Shown here in pieces: positions 10,624-22,409 of a stretch of 64,000 nucleotides of DNA (position 1 is the stretch's first letter; each line of letters starts with the position of its first letter). A program made the position numbers and the translations under genes. Origin of the DNA: Megamerina dolium (lineage: Eukaryota; Arthropoda; Insecta; Diptera; Megamerinidae); NCBI GenBank assembly GCA_963854835.1, contig OY978530.1, positions 25,019,937 to 25,083,936 of the forward strand. The letters are read 5' to 3'. The notes under the pieces were generated by a model. The model saw only the letters and a list, made by a program, of their open reading frames with translations, made no database searches and was not told where the DNA came from.

Positions 10624-11426
10624 CGTGCTGCCCACACAAACAATCTAACGAATAGTTGGAAGCGAGGATGTGGTAACAAAACGGTGCGTAAGCGCTATTT
10701 CGACTCATGGATGAGTCACCACTTCAACCAACCAACCAACCAGGTCGGGTAGTTCTGGGACCGCCCTCGTACCTAAATAAAACAACAAACACATATAATA
10801 CGAAGAGGAAGTAAAGAAGAAAACAACAAACACACGAGGATGACACTACCCAGTAAGGAACTTAACTAACTTGAAGTGAACTGTAAGTTGATTACGCTGC
10901 AAACATTGGTTGAAAACTCGACTACGTCCATTGGAATGAACTGGCTATTTTAACATATCGATGGCCTAGGCCTATAAATATTATTATTTATAGTAGTTTG
11001 AAGCATTGGCGTAAATATAGGAAAGTTTGAAATTCAGTTATTTCAACGAAAAGATACAGGCCTGTCTGTGTCTAATTGAATTCCATTTAAAGTTTTAAAA
11101 ATGTGGTTATTTTTTCTTAAAATGCACATGAATACAGCAGAATAGAGCAGCTCAACCTCATATAAGTGGATCAAGAGAAGTGCCTCATCCACAATAACAT
11201 CATCAACAAAAGAAGCGCCAGCGGAACGTCAACAACAAAATCCCGACACAATCTCACATGCCCAAGTAGATTTATATTTATAATTTATTATTTCTTATTT
11301 AAAAAGAACGATTAATTAAAAATAATTTTAATTTATTAGAGGTCAGGAAGCAGCCGGTAATGCAAACACATCGGTACAACTCAACCAAGGTATGAGCCCA
11401 CCGGCATCTCTCTCACACACACACTT
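10624..11426. other. No gene recognised
   Basis: Starts with the 3' tail of the preceding non-LTR element, which contains a short (ACCA)n-like run at about 10720-10742 and an AATAAA at about 10775. The remainder is AT-rich and I see no coding or repeat signal. From about 11340 to 11426 lies unrelated sequence, ending in a short (CA)n run, that borders truncated Gypsy copy A. Confidence 0.5.
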
Positions 11427-12578
11427 CGCACCAGATAGTGTGTCCAGAGTGTTATCGATTCTTGGCAGTGGATAGCTGTCTTTTTTCGTAATATCATTTA
11501 GCTTTCTGTAATCCACACAGAATCGAGTACTTCCATCCTTCTCCTTTACCAGCACAACTGGTGAACTCCATGGACTCGCTGATGGTTCAATAACACCTTG
11601 TTTCTGCATATCGCTAATCAGCTTAATGGCTTCGTCTCTTTTGGCCAATGGAACTCGTCGTGGTGTTTGACTAATTGGTCTAGAATCACCGGTGTCAATG
11701 TAATGCTTCACGATGGTTGTTCGTCCTCCAGCCTTTCCATGTGAAGAAAAGATTGAACTGTACTTCTCCAATAGTTGTAAAGCCTTTTCTTTTTGCTGGT
11801 TGGTAAGCACACCTGCCCATTCTTCCATCTGTGCTTTTATTTCCGCTCTGACAGTTCTTGATCTTCCACTTTTTATCGACGAACCATTTTCGCAGTCTAC
11901 TATGGCAGTAACTTCCTGGCAATGACCAATCACCATTCCTTTCTTCACAACTGTAGATGTATTAGTTGGATTTAATATTCGCACCGGTACTATTCCATTT
12001 TCTTTAGGTTCTACTAACGTCCTACCAAGTATGATGTTTTTATTTTGTATTTCTTTATCTGCTTCCACTAACCACAACTTGCCTGTCCCATCATCCACAT
12101 TTATCTGTGCCCAAATCACCGCTTCTGATTTTGCTGGAACTTCTTGGCGTTGACATGCCAGTACTCGTTTGGTGTTTCCACTCCGCTTGTAACCGATGTT
12201 CAATGGTAATTCGACATTTGCATAGCGCAGTATCCGTTGATTTAAATCTAACGTAAATCCGTTGTCAATCATAAAATCAACACCAATTATTACGTCATCG
12301 ATGATGTCAGCCACAATAAATTCATGTTCCCACGTGTAATTTCCAATAGATACTCGTTTCTTTATCTTACCCAGAATTTGTGCATCCTCACCCGTTGCTG
12401 TACGCAATTTTATTTCCATTAAAGGCTCAAACCTCTTTACCAAATCGCTCTTGATTATAGAATGTGATGCACCAGTGTCCAGGGTTAACATAAATTCCAT
12501 ATTGTCCAATTTTCCATCAATAGTCAAGCTGCTTGGCACACGATGTAGTTGTGAAATGTGAATGATGGGCCAACCCAC
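11427..12578 (-). pseudogene. Copy A pol: protease and start of RT
   Basis: Reads GWPIIHISQLHRVPSSL at the N-terminal side, then the retropepsin active site LTLDTGASHSII, the linker, the conserved RT entry (SPWSSPVVLVKEKDGSTRF, CVDYRKLNDITKKDSYPLPR) and then stops matching the family at LSGAK. The next 27 or so codons (CVCERDAGG...) are foreign. So protease is complete but RT lacks its catalytic YLDD box, and RNase H and integrase are gone. The frame is -1 relative to gag, and the frameshift signal (12584-12626) is preserved. Confidence 0.85.
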
Positions 12579-12583
12579 TGTTG

Positions 12584-12626
12584 GAGTCAGTTCACGCCCC
12601 GCTGAACTGACTCGATTTAGTTTAAC
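12584..12626 (-). promoter_or_regulatory. Putative -1 frameshift signal, copy A
   Basis: Minus strand: GTTAAAC (12626-12620), stop TAA (12619-12617), 6-nt spacer, then an 11-bp perfect hairpin (12613-12584; GAGTCAGTTCA, 8-nt loop, its complement). Same as in copies E and G. Confidence 0.65.
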
Positions 12627-14014
12627 GATGGATTTGTGTTAGTGGAGCGATCGCTATCCACCTTATTCTCCTTCTTTTGTCTTCCTGGAGAATTGGATCT
12701 TGATCGCTTTCGTCGTAGACGGCAGTCACGCGCCATGTGTCCTGGTTTGTCGCAAATGAAGCACTTACCAATAAATTTGTTATCGCGTCGACCTGTTGTT
12801 CTTCCTTCAGGCTGCACTACAGATTTGAATGCCTGACACACTGCTTCAATCTGCTGTTTCTGTTTCTAGTTGGCGTAACCGTGGCATTGGTCGACACATC
12901 AAACTGGCGGCTTCAAACGTCAATGCACTACTGACTATTTCGGCATAAGTATTCCTTGGTGACATGACTAGGGCACGCTTTGTCTCTCCATCACGTATGC
13001 CATTTTTTGATTTTTTCGACGAACTCTTCCGAATTACCGGAGAACGCTAGACGACATAAGCGCTCAATATCGGAAGCGAATTCCTGAAGCCTCTCATTAC
13101 TCCGTTGCACTCGTGATCTCAATTCAACTCGATGTAATTGACTCGATGTATTCATTTCCATATTTTCGCTGGAGTGTGTCCATCAATGACTGATAGCTAC
13201 CACGATCTTTCTCTGGAATCATCTGTAACACGACGGAAGCATTACCTTTTAATGCGACTATTAAAGCAGCAGTCTTGTCGCTATCATCCCATTGATTCTT
13301 CGAAGCGGTTGTCTCGAATTGAAACTTGAAGATGTTGAATGGCGTGCTTCCGTCAAATGTTGGTGGCTTTAGTTTGATTGTACTCGAATCTCTAATCACT
13401 CATGTGGCTGGTCCATTTATTTTTAGTTGATTGAGTTCGTGCTGTAATTTCTCGAACTTATCTTCCAAGTCATCTACATGTTCCTTCAGATCCATGACTT
13501 TTTCATTAATGGTTCCGGAAATTTCCTGAAATCTAATATCAATTCCTTTTTATAGATTTTCGATGACGTGTTCTTGTCGAGCCGAACCTTCTTGAATTTC
13601 CATACGCAATTCAGCCTAATGTTCTTGAAACTTGGAGTCAATTGTTTTCTGGAACTCTCCCATAGCGTTTTCTTGACGTACCTAATGTTCTTGAAACGTG
13701 GAGCCAATGCGAGACGCATTTTCTTGTAACTTCGCATTAATTCCTTGCAGTTGCTGCTGCTGTTGTTGCATCATGGATTTCATGAGTTCCATTAGTTGAC
13801 CACTCGAATCTATCTTGCATTCTTCCTCAGCGTGTACGACTGCATGTATCTCGGCTTCCTCAAAGAACTCATGTTCTTCTACATTAATACCCTTAGCCTC
13901 CATGGCTTGCCTCAGCCTCATCAGCAGTTCCGCCTTTGCACCTGATGACGATAGATTCATCTCTACCAACAGCTTTTTAAGCTGGTCCACTTTTAGTTGG
14001 TCAATATTCACCAT
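12617..14014 (-). pseudogene. Copy A gag, broken
   Basis: Begins MVNIDQLKVDQLKKLLVEMN, the SAP-type domain seen in all copies, and runs 110 codons to a stop where the coiled coil starts (13682). Later pieces are in changing frames: the Gag core (STIKLKPPTFDGSTPFNIFK at 13399-13124) and the end with one zinc knuckle, KCFICDKPGHMARDC (12841-12617). A piece between the core and the knuckle is shortened relative to other copies, and at least three stops or shifts are present. It is not translatable as a Gag. Confidence 0.85.
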
Positions 14015-14043
14015 CTTTACAGAATCCCACTTCTGACACCAAT

Positions 14044-14482
14044 TGTTACGTTTTTATTCGGTGAGCGTTTAATTCTATTTGAATTACCTTGTTCGATCAC
14101 TGGATTCTGTTAATAATCACGGCAACACTTATTTTATACAACTATATACAGCAACAATTTATTTAATAAACACTATTTACAATCAACTCTGTTTATAATC
14201 AACTATTTACAATAACACTTTAATGTACTAGCAACTTTTGCCTCTGTATAGATATTTGCGCAGTCACGTTCGGTATTTGATTGATTTTTCACTTCTCAAC
14301 ACTGGTTCTATTTATAGTCTGTTGGCAACGCCCCAGAATCTTCCTTTATCGAGATTCTTCTCTTCCTTTCTCGTTGGCTTGTTCTGGTTATCGCTTATTT
14401 CTTTTTGTTGACATTCGTTTCGATGCTGCCAATAGTGTCAGTCACAATAGTGATGAGTAATTAACTGTCGATACTCGTTACA
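14044..14482 (-). repeat. 5' LTR of copy A
   Basis: 439-bp LTR, TGTAAC...GTAACA when read on the minus strand. The DRE-like octamer near the tip is changed here (TATCGACA). The tRNA-Leu primer site follows (complement at about 14022-14041). Confidence 0.9.
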
Positions 14483-15120
14483 ATATATATGGCCGTCGAC
14501 AACTAATTAAGAACAAAGGTTTTGATTTGATTTAAGCATGTTTATATCTTCTATTTTGTATGGGCACCGGACAGCTTAAACATTGTATAAGTGTGGCACA
14601 TATTAACGAAAAATAAGGCATAATTTGAAAACTTTTCCGATAACTCCTGTACGCTTTTACCCAATTGGTGATTATAATATAATAATTGAACCACTTCAAA
14701 CGATAACCTCTTGCCAGGCATTTTTTAAAGATAATATTTAAATTTGAAATGCACACGCACCAAAAATCAATCACAAAGTAATTAGCAAAATCATTGAAAT
14801 GATAATTGCGGAGCACATGTAACGGTAAAGTACCACTAATCGTGAAACATGTCTTAAAGAATTTGAAAGAAGCGACTTGTGAAAACAGTTAATTGACACA
14901 AACAAAATTGAGTAACATGCATTTTTGTTGTATTTTGAATCGAACTTACACCTTTTTAACCAATCCTATTTAAATACTATATATGTATATATCTATTACT
15001 GATTAAAAAGACAAGTTAAACAGAAACAAAAAGCAATATTTTTTGCTCTTGAAATTAGAAAAATGCATTTATATTGGAAGTGTACTCATTCTTGACACAC
15101 TGCATATATACACAATATAG
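14483..15120. other. No gene recognised
   Basis: AT-rich unique-looking sequence with only short, unconvincing open frames. I see no repeat family signature. Confidence 0.4.
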
Positions 15121-15141
15121 TGGATATGTATATATATATCC

Positions 15142-15233
<92 letters not shown>

Positions 15234-15262
15234 ATGTATATACAATATATTGTATATATGTA
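15121..15262. repeat. (TA)n microsatellite
   Basis: About 100 bp of alternating TA with short palindromic edges (TATATATATCCATTATATA; TACAATATATTGTATA). Confidence 0.95.
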
Positions 15263-15502
15263 TATACCAAGTGTACAAGCTTAAATCCGCTGTTTGCTCG
15301 TAGATGGCGTTAGTGAGCATATTGAGCTATTATCGACTGTGCCTCCTTGTTTTTTATGAGTTCGACATCTGTTTACATCAATTAGTAAGCATCATCAGTG
15401 ATTTCATACAACTACATTTTTCCTTGTATAATCATGTCTAGTTTCGTGCCAGAAAAAGAGCATATGCGGGAAGCTCTACTTTTTTGCTTCAATTTGAATA
15501 TA

Positions 15503-17152
15503 CAGTGGCTCCCAGCTTATTTCGTACAGTGACAGTTTAAAAATTGCTGCAGTCGTAATTCCTAATATAGCAAAAATTTGAACAAAATATAAATGCCATT
15601 TTTGAAAGGAAGGTTTGTTTTTTATTTTCCAAAATTTACTTTTTCAAAATTTTAGTGTTTGACACTATAAAAAAATAAAATAAGAAAAAAATAGGAAAAT
15701 TCATGTCACAGCTTATTTCGTACAGTCTCTTTAAGTTCAAACTAAAAACAAAGTAAGTTGATTTTAATATTTAGTTGACATCCCTTAGCGTTAATGACAG
15801 CCTGGAGTCTACTTGGCATTGAATCCACCAATTTTTGAGTGATGTCTGGTGTGATTTTTTTCCATTCCTCCATCAGTACCTTCTTTAGGTCTTGCTTATT
15901 AGAAATCTTGTGTGTTCTTATTTTATTGTCCAAAATAGACTAAAGATTTTCAATCACATTCATGTCAGGTGACTGTGGTGGTGGAGACATCAAGTGTGAG
16001 CAGTTCAAATAAGCCAAGATTGCACAATCCCATTTTTATGTTTTGGGTCATTATCTTGGTAATACCGAAATTCTTCCCGCAAACCCAGTTTGTCTGCACT
16101 TTGAAGTAAATTGTTTTTCAGAATCTCGAGGTACTTCATTTTGTCCATTGTTCCCTCAATAAAAACCAATTCACCTACTCCGGCTGCTGACATACAGGCC
16201 CAAACCATCACGCTACCGCCACCATGCTTCACTGTGGGCTTAAGGTTCTCCTTGTTTAGCTCGGTATTAGCTTTACGCCAAACATATGACATTCCGTCCG
16301 AGCCAAAAATATTAAACTTAGACTCATCCGCGAAAATAACGGTATTCCAGAACGCAGGAGTATTAATAATATGCTCTTTGGCGAAGTCAAGTCGGCGTTG
16401 TATATTCATTTTCGAAATGAATGGTTTCTTTCGGGCTACTCGACCGTTCAAGTCATGATTGCGCAGCACACGTCGGACAGTTTCAGCACTGGATGATTTT
16501 CCTATTTCACGCTGAACCTCTGCAGCCAACTTCGGAGCGGATAACTTTGGATTTTTCTTAATTTTTCGTACAATATAACGCTCGTCTGATGCGTTGAAAA
16601 TCTTATTAGGTGCTTCTCTGCCCTTGTTCTCCAACCGATTTTCGCGAACGAAGCGTTGAAAGATGTATTGGACAGTTGAGGCACTTAAATTTGTCATTTC
16701 AGCAATTTTTCGCACACTCTGACCTTTCCTAAAATGGTTAATTACCAGTTTACGCTGTTCCATCGTTGTACGATGACCCATAAAGTTAAATGTTTAATTT
16801 ACAGCACTTTAACTATTTAAAATAATAATAATAAAAATTGTTATAATAGTTAAAAAGGTCCAAAAACTCATACAATTCAAAAAAACTTTGTAACTGCGCG
16901 GCAGAATGAAACTTACTTACATTGAAGTTTGTGTACGAAATAAGATGTGAGCTGAAAATCAGCTGATCAATAGTTTTTCTCTCTTGCATAACAAAAAGAA
17001 AAATTTTTGGGGTTCCCCGTTTTCTTATTAGGTTTATTAAACACATACACAGACGTCTACATTCAAAACTTATCGATAAGTTTTTTAGTTTCGATGTTAC
17101 AGCCATGTACATAAAAATATATACACTGTACGAAATAAGCTGTGAGCCACTG
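15503..17152 (-). mobile_element. Tc1-like DNA transposon with IR/DR ends, 1650 bp
   Basis: TA on both sides (15501-15502, 17153-17154). The ends are near-identical 29-bp inverted repeats beginning CAGTGGCTC and containing CAGCTTATTTCGTACAGTG. Inner copies of the motif lie at 15705-15726 (left) and about 16930-16953 (right), so each arm has two sites. It sits inside the mariner fragment. Confidence 0.9.
15742..16781 (-). pseudogene. Tc1-like transposase with frameshift and nonsense
   Basis: From the ATG at 16781: MGHRTTMEQRKLVINHF, helix-turn-helix SVRKIAEMTNLSASTVQYIF, second DNA-binding half AETVRRVLRNHDLNGR, then the catalytic region FADESKFNIFGSDG (first Asp), KHGGGSVMVWACMS, and YQDNDPKHKN (second Asp). 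The frame is lost at about 16005. The next frame has SPDMNVIENL (Glu) followed at once by a stop where Tc1-type proteins have Trp (W-S-I-L), and then DNKIRTHKISNKQDLKKVL and SMPSRLQAVINAKG, the normal C-terminus. Unlike the transposases at 6698 and 19311, no intron is apparent. About 340 codons in total; inactive. Confidence 0.85.
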
Positions 17153-17420
17153 TATTTGCTGCTGAGTCGCATCGAATGCTTGTAGGGGGCTATGGTGACA
17201 GTGCGCTATCGGAAACTATTTGCAGAGACTGGTTTCGTCGGTTCAAAGAAGGACATTTTGACTTGAGTGATAGAAGCGTGAAAATAGACCCAAAAAAGTT
17301 GAGGACCATGATTTGCAGGCTCTTTTGGATGAGGACGACTCCCAATCGCAAAAAATGCTTGCCGAACAGTTAGGGGTGTTACTCAACAAGTCATGTCTAT
17401 ACGTTTACGAGCCATGGTGG

Positions 17421-18487
17421 TGTGTGTCGATAAAAAGCCGCTTTCGACAGTCCGGTAAGGGATTACCTCTACGCAACAATGTCTGAGTTCCGTATTCCTG
17501 CAAAGCTCATTCGACTTTGTAGAATGACACTGCATAACTCCCGTTGTACAGTGAAAATTGGGAAGGACCTCTCCGCATCGTTTAATACCGAACGGGCTTT
17601 CAGACAAGGTGATTCGTTATCGTGCGACTTCTTCAATCTTATTATGGAGAAAATAATACGAGCTGCTGATCTACGACATAATGGCACTATCTTCAACAAA
17701 AGTGTCATGCTGTTAGCGTATGCCGACGATATTGACATAATCGGCATGAACACGCGAGCAGTCAGTGCAGCATTCTCAGAGTTGGAAAGAGAGTCGCGTC
17801 GGATTGGTCTCACGGTGAACGAGGGCAAGACGAAGTATCTAGTGTCAACAAACAAAGAGTCCCGGCGTCTTGGACAGCACGTCACTACGCTTTTGAAGTA
17901 GTAAGGGACTTTGTCTATCTTGGAACCAGCATTAACAGCAGTAATGACGTCAGCTTGGAGATCATGCGTAGGATAACTCTTGCTAACAGGTGTTACTTTG
18001 GGCTGGGTAAGCAATTGAGAAGTCGAGCCCTCTCTCGAAGAACGAAAACTACACTCTACAAGTCTCTCATCATGCCTGTCCTAACATATGGCGCTGAAGC
18101 CTGGACAATTTCCACCTCGGATGAGCGAATACTTGGAGTTTTCGAGAGAAAAGTCCTACGCAAGATCTTTGGACCTATTTGCGTTGGTGGCGAGTACCGA
18201 ATAAGGTACAACGATGAGCTGTACGAGCTGTATGCCGATATTGACATAGTAAAGCGCATCAAAATCCAGCGGCTGCGCTGGCTAGGTCATGTCGAGCGAA
18301 TGGAAGAACACGCTCCAGCTAAGAAGGTGTTATATTCGGAACCCGCTGGAGGACGACGCAAAAGAGGAAGACCAAACCTCCGGTGGAAAGACCAAGTACT
18401 GGAGAACCTGACGGCGCTTGGAATTTCTAACTGGCGCCAGCTAGCGAAGAACAGAGATGGCTGGCGAAGCATGTTATTTTCGGCCTA
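17421..18487 (+). pseudogene. Non-LTR reverse transcriptase, C-terminal part
   Basis: Starts abruptly at RT motif A (KAAFDSPVRDYLYATMSEF). Then ERAFRQGDSLSCDFFNLIME (motif B) and LLAYADDIDIIG (catalytic box). The frame slips at about 17900. It continues FVYLGTSINSSNDVSLEIMR, LTYGAEAWTISTSDERIL, RLRWLGHVERMEEHAPAKKV and GRRKRGRPNLRW, ending at a stop at 18485-18487. The C-terminal 'RLRW.GH..RM' and 'KRGRP..RW' words are common to several insect non-LTR groups (RTE/R4-like), so the clade is left open. No endonuclease or RNase H is present. The (TA)n tract that follows could be its tail. Confidence 0.75.
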
Positions 18488-18523
18488 AATCAATATTCGG
18501 TTGTTATGGCCACATAAGTAAGT

Positions 18524-18940
<417 letters not shown>

Positions 18941-20594
18941 CAGTATTGTGCAAAACTTAAGCAACTGGCATAGTGCTCTCATTGATTTCAAATTTACTAA
19001 AAAATAAAAGCGCTTAGATTGAATGTTTTAATATTTATTTGTTCCTTCATTAAATACATAAAAAACAACAACAACAAAAGTTCGGTATTCTTACGAAATT
19101 AACTGTAAACAACAAAAAACAAATTATACTCATATTTCATCTGTGCAAAACTTAAGCAACTCGGAGTGCAAAGGTGTTCGATATTTCTTTGTTCAGAAAA
19201 TAACGGATCTTTTTCGGAGTTTTTTCTGCTTTGTGCATTAACATTGATCTAACTCAGTACAAAAAAGTCTTTCTTAGCGCACAGTTCTTTCAAACATATT
19301 GAAATCCAAAATGCAACGTGTCCGTTATAGTCATCAATTTAAGATGAAGGTTATATCGTTATTTAAGGAAGGAAAACCACAGAATGACATTGCAAAATCA
19401 TTAAATATCAACAACTCTATGATATCAAGATGGATACGATTATTTGAAAAAACGGGTAGCGTTACAGATCGAAATTCAGGAGGAAGACCCCAAAAAATTT
19501 GTTATAGGGAAGCTATTCAAATTAAAAAATTGATTAAAAAAAATCCGTTCATGTCTTCAAAAGATATAGTAAATACTCTTAATTGAAATGTCGATTCAAG
19601 CACAGTAAGAAGGTATTTGATTAAAGTTGGTTTAAAAAGCTACAAAGCGGTAAAGAAACCAATGCTTACACCAAAACATGTAAAAAAAAGGTATGTTTGG
19701 TTTAATGCCTTCAAAACAAAAATAACAACATATATTTTTTTTTCCAGACTCGAATTTGCTAAGAAGTACGTGGGCTGGTCCATAAAAAAGTGGTTTGGCG
19801 TACTGTTCAGTGATGAAGTTAAAATAAATTTATTTAATTCAGACGGAATAATAAGAGTTCGACATACGAAAGGTGAAGGCCTCAATCCGCGATACTGTAA
19901 AAAGACTGTAAAGCATGGAGGAGGGAACGTCATGGTGTGGGCGTGTTCTTCGGGGAGTGGACTTGGTCCGTTGCATAGGATTGACCACAAAATGGACAGA
20001 TTTATGTATAAGGACATCTTAGAAACTGCAATGTTGCCTTTTGCGGAATGGAATATGCCACTTCGATGGGTGTTTCAGCACGACAATGATCCGAAACACA
20101 CATCGAAGTTTGTGGAGGATTGGCTACAGTCAAATAAGATTCAAGTGCTTGATTGGCCGGCACAATCGCCCGACTTGAATCCTATTGAAAATTTGTTTTC
20201 AATTTTAAAACGAGGCTTGGGCTCAAAGCGCTTTAAAAATAAAGACGAACTATTTTTAGGCCTCAAAACTGAATGGGAAAATATAAATAAATCATATTTA
20301 ACGAAATTAGTAGCTTCTATGCCTAAAAGGTGTGCTGCAGTAATTAAAAATAAGGGATACTACACAAAATATTAAAAGTTGCTTAAGTTTTGCACAGATG
20401 AAATATGAGTATAATTTGTTTTTTGTTGTTTACAGTTAATTTCGTAAGAATACCGAACTTTTGTTGTTGTTGTTTTTTATGTATTTAATGAAGGAACAAA
20501 TAAATATTAAAACATTCAATCTAAGCGCTTTTATTTTTTAGTAAATTTGAAATCAATGAGAGCACTATGCCAGTTGCTTAAGTTTTGCACAATA

Positions 20595-20597
<3 letters not shown>
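18941..20597 (+). mobile_element. Tc1-like DNA transposon with perfect 221-bp inverted repeats
   Basis: Flanked by TA (18939-18940, 20598-20599) inside a (TA)n tract. The arms 18941-19161 and 20377-20597 are inverted copies in which I found no mismatch. Each arm starts with CAGTATTGTGCAAAACTTAA and ends, about 200 bp inward, with a second copy of TGTGCAAAACTTAAGCAACT. This is an IR/DR element. Identical arms mean a young insertion. Confidence 0.95.
19311..20375 (+). pseudogene. Tc1-like DD34E transposase, one intron, one nonsense codon
   Basis: ATG at 19311 (MQRVRYSHQFKMKVISLF). Helix-turn-helix KPQNDIAKSLNINNSMISRW, then GGRPQK, then a TGA at 19584-19586 (KDIVNTLN-stop-NVDSSTVRRYL). A 57-bp intron (19691-19747; GTATGT...TTTCCAG) interrupts an Arg codon between VKK and LEFAKKY. 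It is a multiple of three without a stop, so the unspliced frame is also open. Catalytic residues: VLFSDEVKINLFN, HDNDPKHTS, SPDLNPIENLF, with 34 residues between the last two. The C-terminus SMPKRCAAVIKNKGYYTKY and stop at 20373-20375 are normal. The TGA is the only lesion I see in about 335 codons. TTG at 19299 is in frame upstream, but ATG 19311 is the natural start. Confidence 0.88.
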
Positions 20598-20632
<35 letters not shown>

Positions 20633-20652
20633 GTATATATACAATACATTGC

Positions 20653-20708
<56 letters not shown>

Positions 20709-20719
20709 GTATATATACA

Positions 20720-20772
<53 letters not shown>
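20598..20772. repeat. (TA)n tract, right flank of the Tc1-like element
   Basis: Continuation of the tract at 18524-18940, including TACAATACATTGCATA. The transposon at 18941-20597 landed inside one tract. Confidence 0.9.
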
Positions 20773-21249
20773 TTATATGACATTTATAGGCTCTCTCCCA
20801 GTTAGAAGAGAAATAATTATTTTAGGCAGAACTCTTACGACAACACTTTTTCTGAGCATTGTCACAGCTCTTTTAGAAGCATTTTAATGACAAATTATTA
20901 CTACCGAATGAATTGCCAATTACTTGCCGACAGGTGGATACCGTTCGAAAGAAAAATCTCTTCGATGTTAAAGTAGTCCTTCAGCAGAGTCACAGCAAGT
21001 CTCACAGATCAAAAGGCAAACACATTAACCTCTCAGATACGGCACCCTAAAAAGATTAACATGAGCCATGTTAGTGGTAGATAAGTTCGGCCAAATGGTT
21101 ATTCGTAGCCCCAGCTGCGCATCGGATGAGTATAGTTACTATTGTACATAAAAATATTGTTGTTTGGCTTTTCGAACAATAGCTCAATGTTATAACAACA
21201 GCAACACTATAAGAAGTCAAAAAAAAAAAAAACGCTTAAACCACATTTA
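20773..21249. other. No gene recognised
   Basis: Moderately AT-rich sequence without a recognisable element or convincing frame; a (A)12 run at about 21220. Confidence 0.4.
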
Positions 21250-21255
21250 ATACAT

Positions 21256-21855
21256 ACCATGTAGCTGTCTGTTCTGATAAGATTGCTTCTCATCTAAGAG
21301 GGTCCCTGAGTAGGCTGATACTGATGGACCGATAGTGGACGAGTCATTTTGAATGAATGGTGGTGATGGTGTTATATATTTGGACAGTCGCGGATGTTTG
21401 CAGGGTGATTGATTGTTTGGCTTGTTATTGTTTCGAAAGTTTTGTTGTAGTGGTAGGGATGGTGTCATTATTTCTGTTGTCTTAAGGTTATTATCGGTAA
21501 TACCCTCTTGCAATTTCTTTTCATTAATCACTCTCCCAATCATAGGTTTAGTCATTTCTAATGAAGCTGGCGCTGGAGCATTCCACCAATGTATTTTAGC
21601 TACGTTATTGCGATTAGATATATCCTTTTGTGGCAATAATGACGATGACAATGACATACTACTTGCATTTGTTTTTGAAGTAGTAGACGCATTTACGGCA
21701 GGATGCGCCATTTCTAGGAACGATTGATTGCCATCATCCATTTTGCTATTACTGATATCATGAAACGAGTTGGGAGACGCACTATACCGTATACTTTCAG
21801 CAGCAACAGTCGCAGCTGAACAAGTATTTCCTTGTTCGATCAATAATTGTACTTA
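21256..21855 (-). CDS. Candidate host exon, Ser/Asn-rich protein of unknown function
   Basis: On the minus strand a 600-base frame is open from an AG at about 21856 (ATTTTAAG just before) to a good splice donor, ATG|GTATGT, at about 21255. The reading is rich in Ser, Asn, Thr and Pro: ATVAAESIRYSASPNSFHDI, AKIHWWNAPAPASLEMTKPM, then LSKYITPSPPFIQNDSS. It has no transposon motifs. Codon bias towards polar runs and the flanking splice-like signals fit an internal exon of a fly nuclear protein. I do not recognise the protein. No in-frame ATG lies near the start, which also fits an internal exon. It could be chance, since the window contains no other exon to confirm it. Confidence 0.4.
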
Positions 21856-22214
21856 AAATTAAAATTTTTTAAACGAATCTGCTTTTAATTAATTAAAAAT
21901 AATTTTTTTTTTATTTACCACTGTTTACGCTTTGTATTACAAATTAAAATATTTCTCACTAAAGTACGCTGATTATATTTAATATCAAAAAATTGGATGT
22001 AATTTATTTTAAGCTGTTGTTTTTATTTTTGTTCTTTTTTGAAATGACACAGATACAACACCGAAACTAGCTGTTGCGCATTCGCAAAGGCATGTAATAC
22101 ATTTTGTTTTTAACAGCTTAAATGAAACGCTTGCACGTGTCATCAAGTTGACAACAAACGAATAAGCCACAAGTACAACAATAAAAAATAGAGCAGAAGA
22201 TGAAGCAACAGATG

Positions 22215-22409
22215 TCAGCTTCGCAAATCGATGGTAATTGCTTCCGATATTATTGGTTCCATTGGCGTAGCATTGAGAGCTTTTTGTTGAGCACTGCTGA
22301 CACCACCATCAGTAAAGACCCTGTTGCCGCTGCTACTAGGGTTGATCATAGTGCCACTGGTACTACTACTAATACTACCAGCATTATAAGGGCTATATAT
22401 AAAATCCAT
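22215..22409 (-). CDS. Candidate 5' exon or small ORF, 64 codons
   Basis: ATG at 22409 in a good fly start context (AAAAATGG). Reads MDFIYSPYNAGSISSSTSGT, then Ser/Asn/Gly-rich sequence to SEAITIDLRS and a stop. Its composition resembles the exon candidate at 21256-21855 on the same strand 360 bases downstream, so the two may belong to one gene with an unplaced intron. I find no clear donor within it. Not recognised; weak support. Confidence 0.3.
   Translation of the reverse strand: MDFIYSPYNAGSISSSTSGTMINPSSSGNRVFTDGGVSSAQQKALNATPMEPIISEAITIDLRS

Larger units (their letters stand above)
11427..14482 (-). mobile_element. Gypsy family copy A, 3'-truncated, long form
   Basis: Minus-strand copy of the dominant Ty3/Gypsy family. 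Only the 5' LTR (14044-14482), gag and the start of pol are left; similarity to the other copies stops at about 11427, inside RT just after the word LSGAK. The base after the LTR tip is followed by ATAT (14483-14486), the target usual for this family. It has the most gag damage of the copies here, so it is probably the oldest. Confidence 0.9.
15263..17420 (+). pseudogene. Mariner N-terminal half, split by a Tc1-like element
   Basis: The coding part starts at ATG 15435: MSSFVPEKEHMREALLFCFN, runs to the TA at 15501, and resumes at 17155 with AAESHRMLVGGYGDSALSE (one frame off by a base or two), then CRDWFRRFKEGHFDLSDRS. Both halves together make the standard mariner N-terminus (two helix-turn-helix motifs). 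A frame slip at about 17290 precedes QSQKMLAEQLGVTQQVMSI. At about 17420 the sequence switches to an unrelated reverse transcriptase, so the catalytic domain is absent. The 15263-15434 leader is likely the 5' untranslated part and terminal repeat. It differs from the mariner at 3129-3478. Confidence 0.75.
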
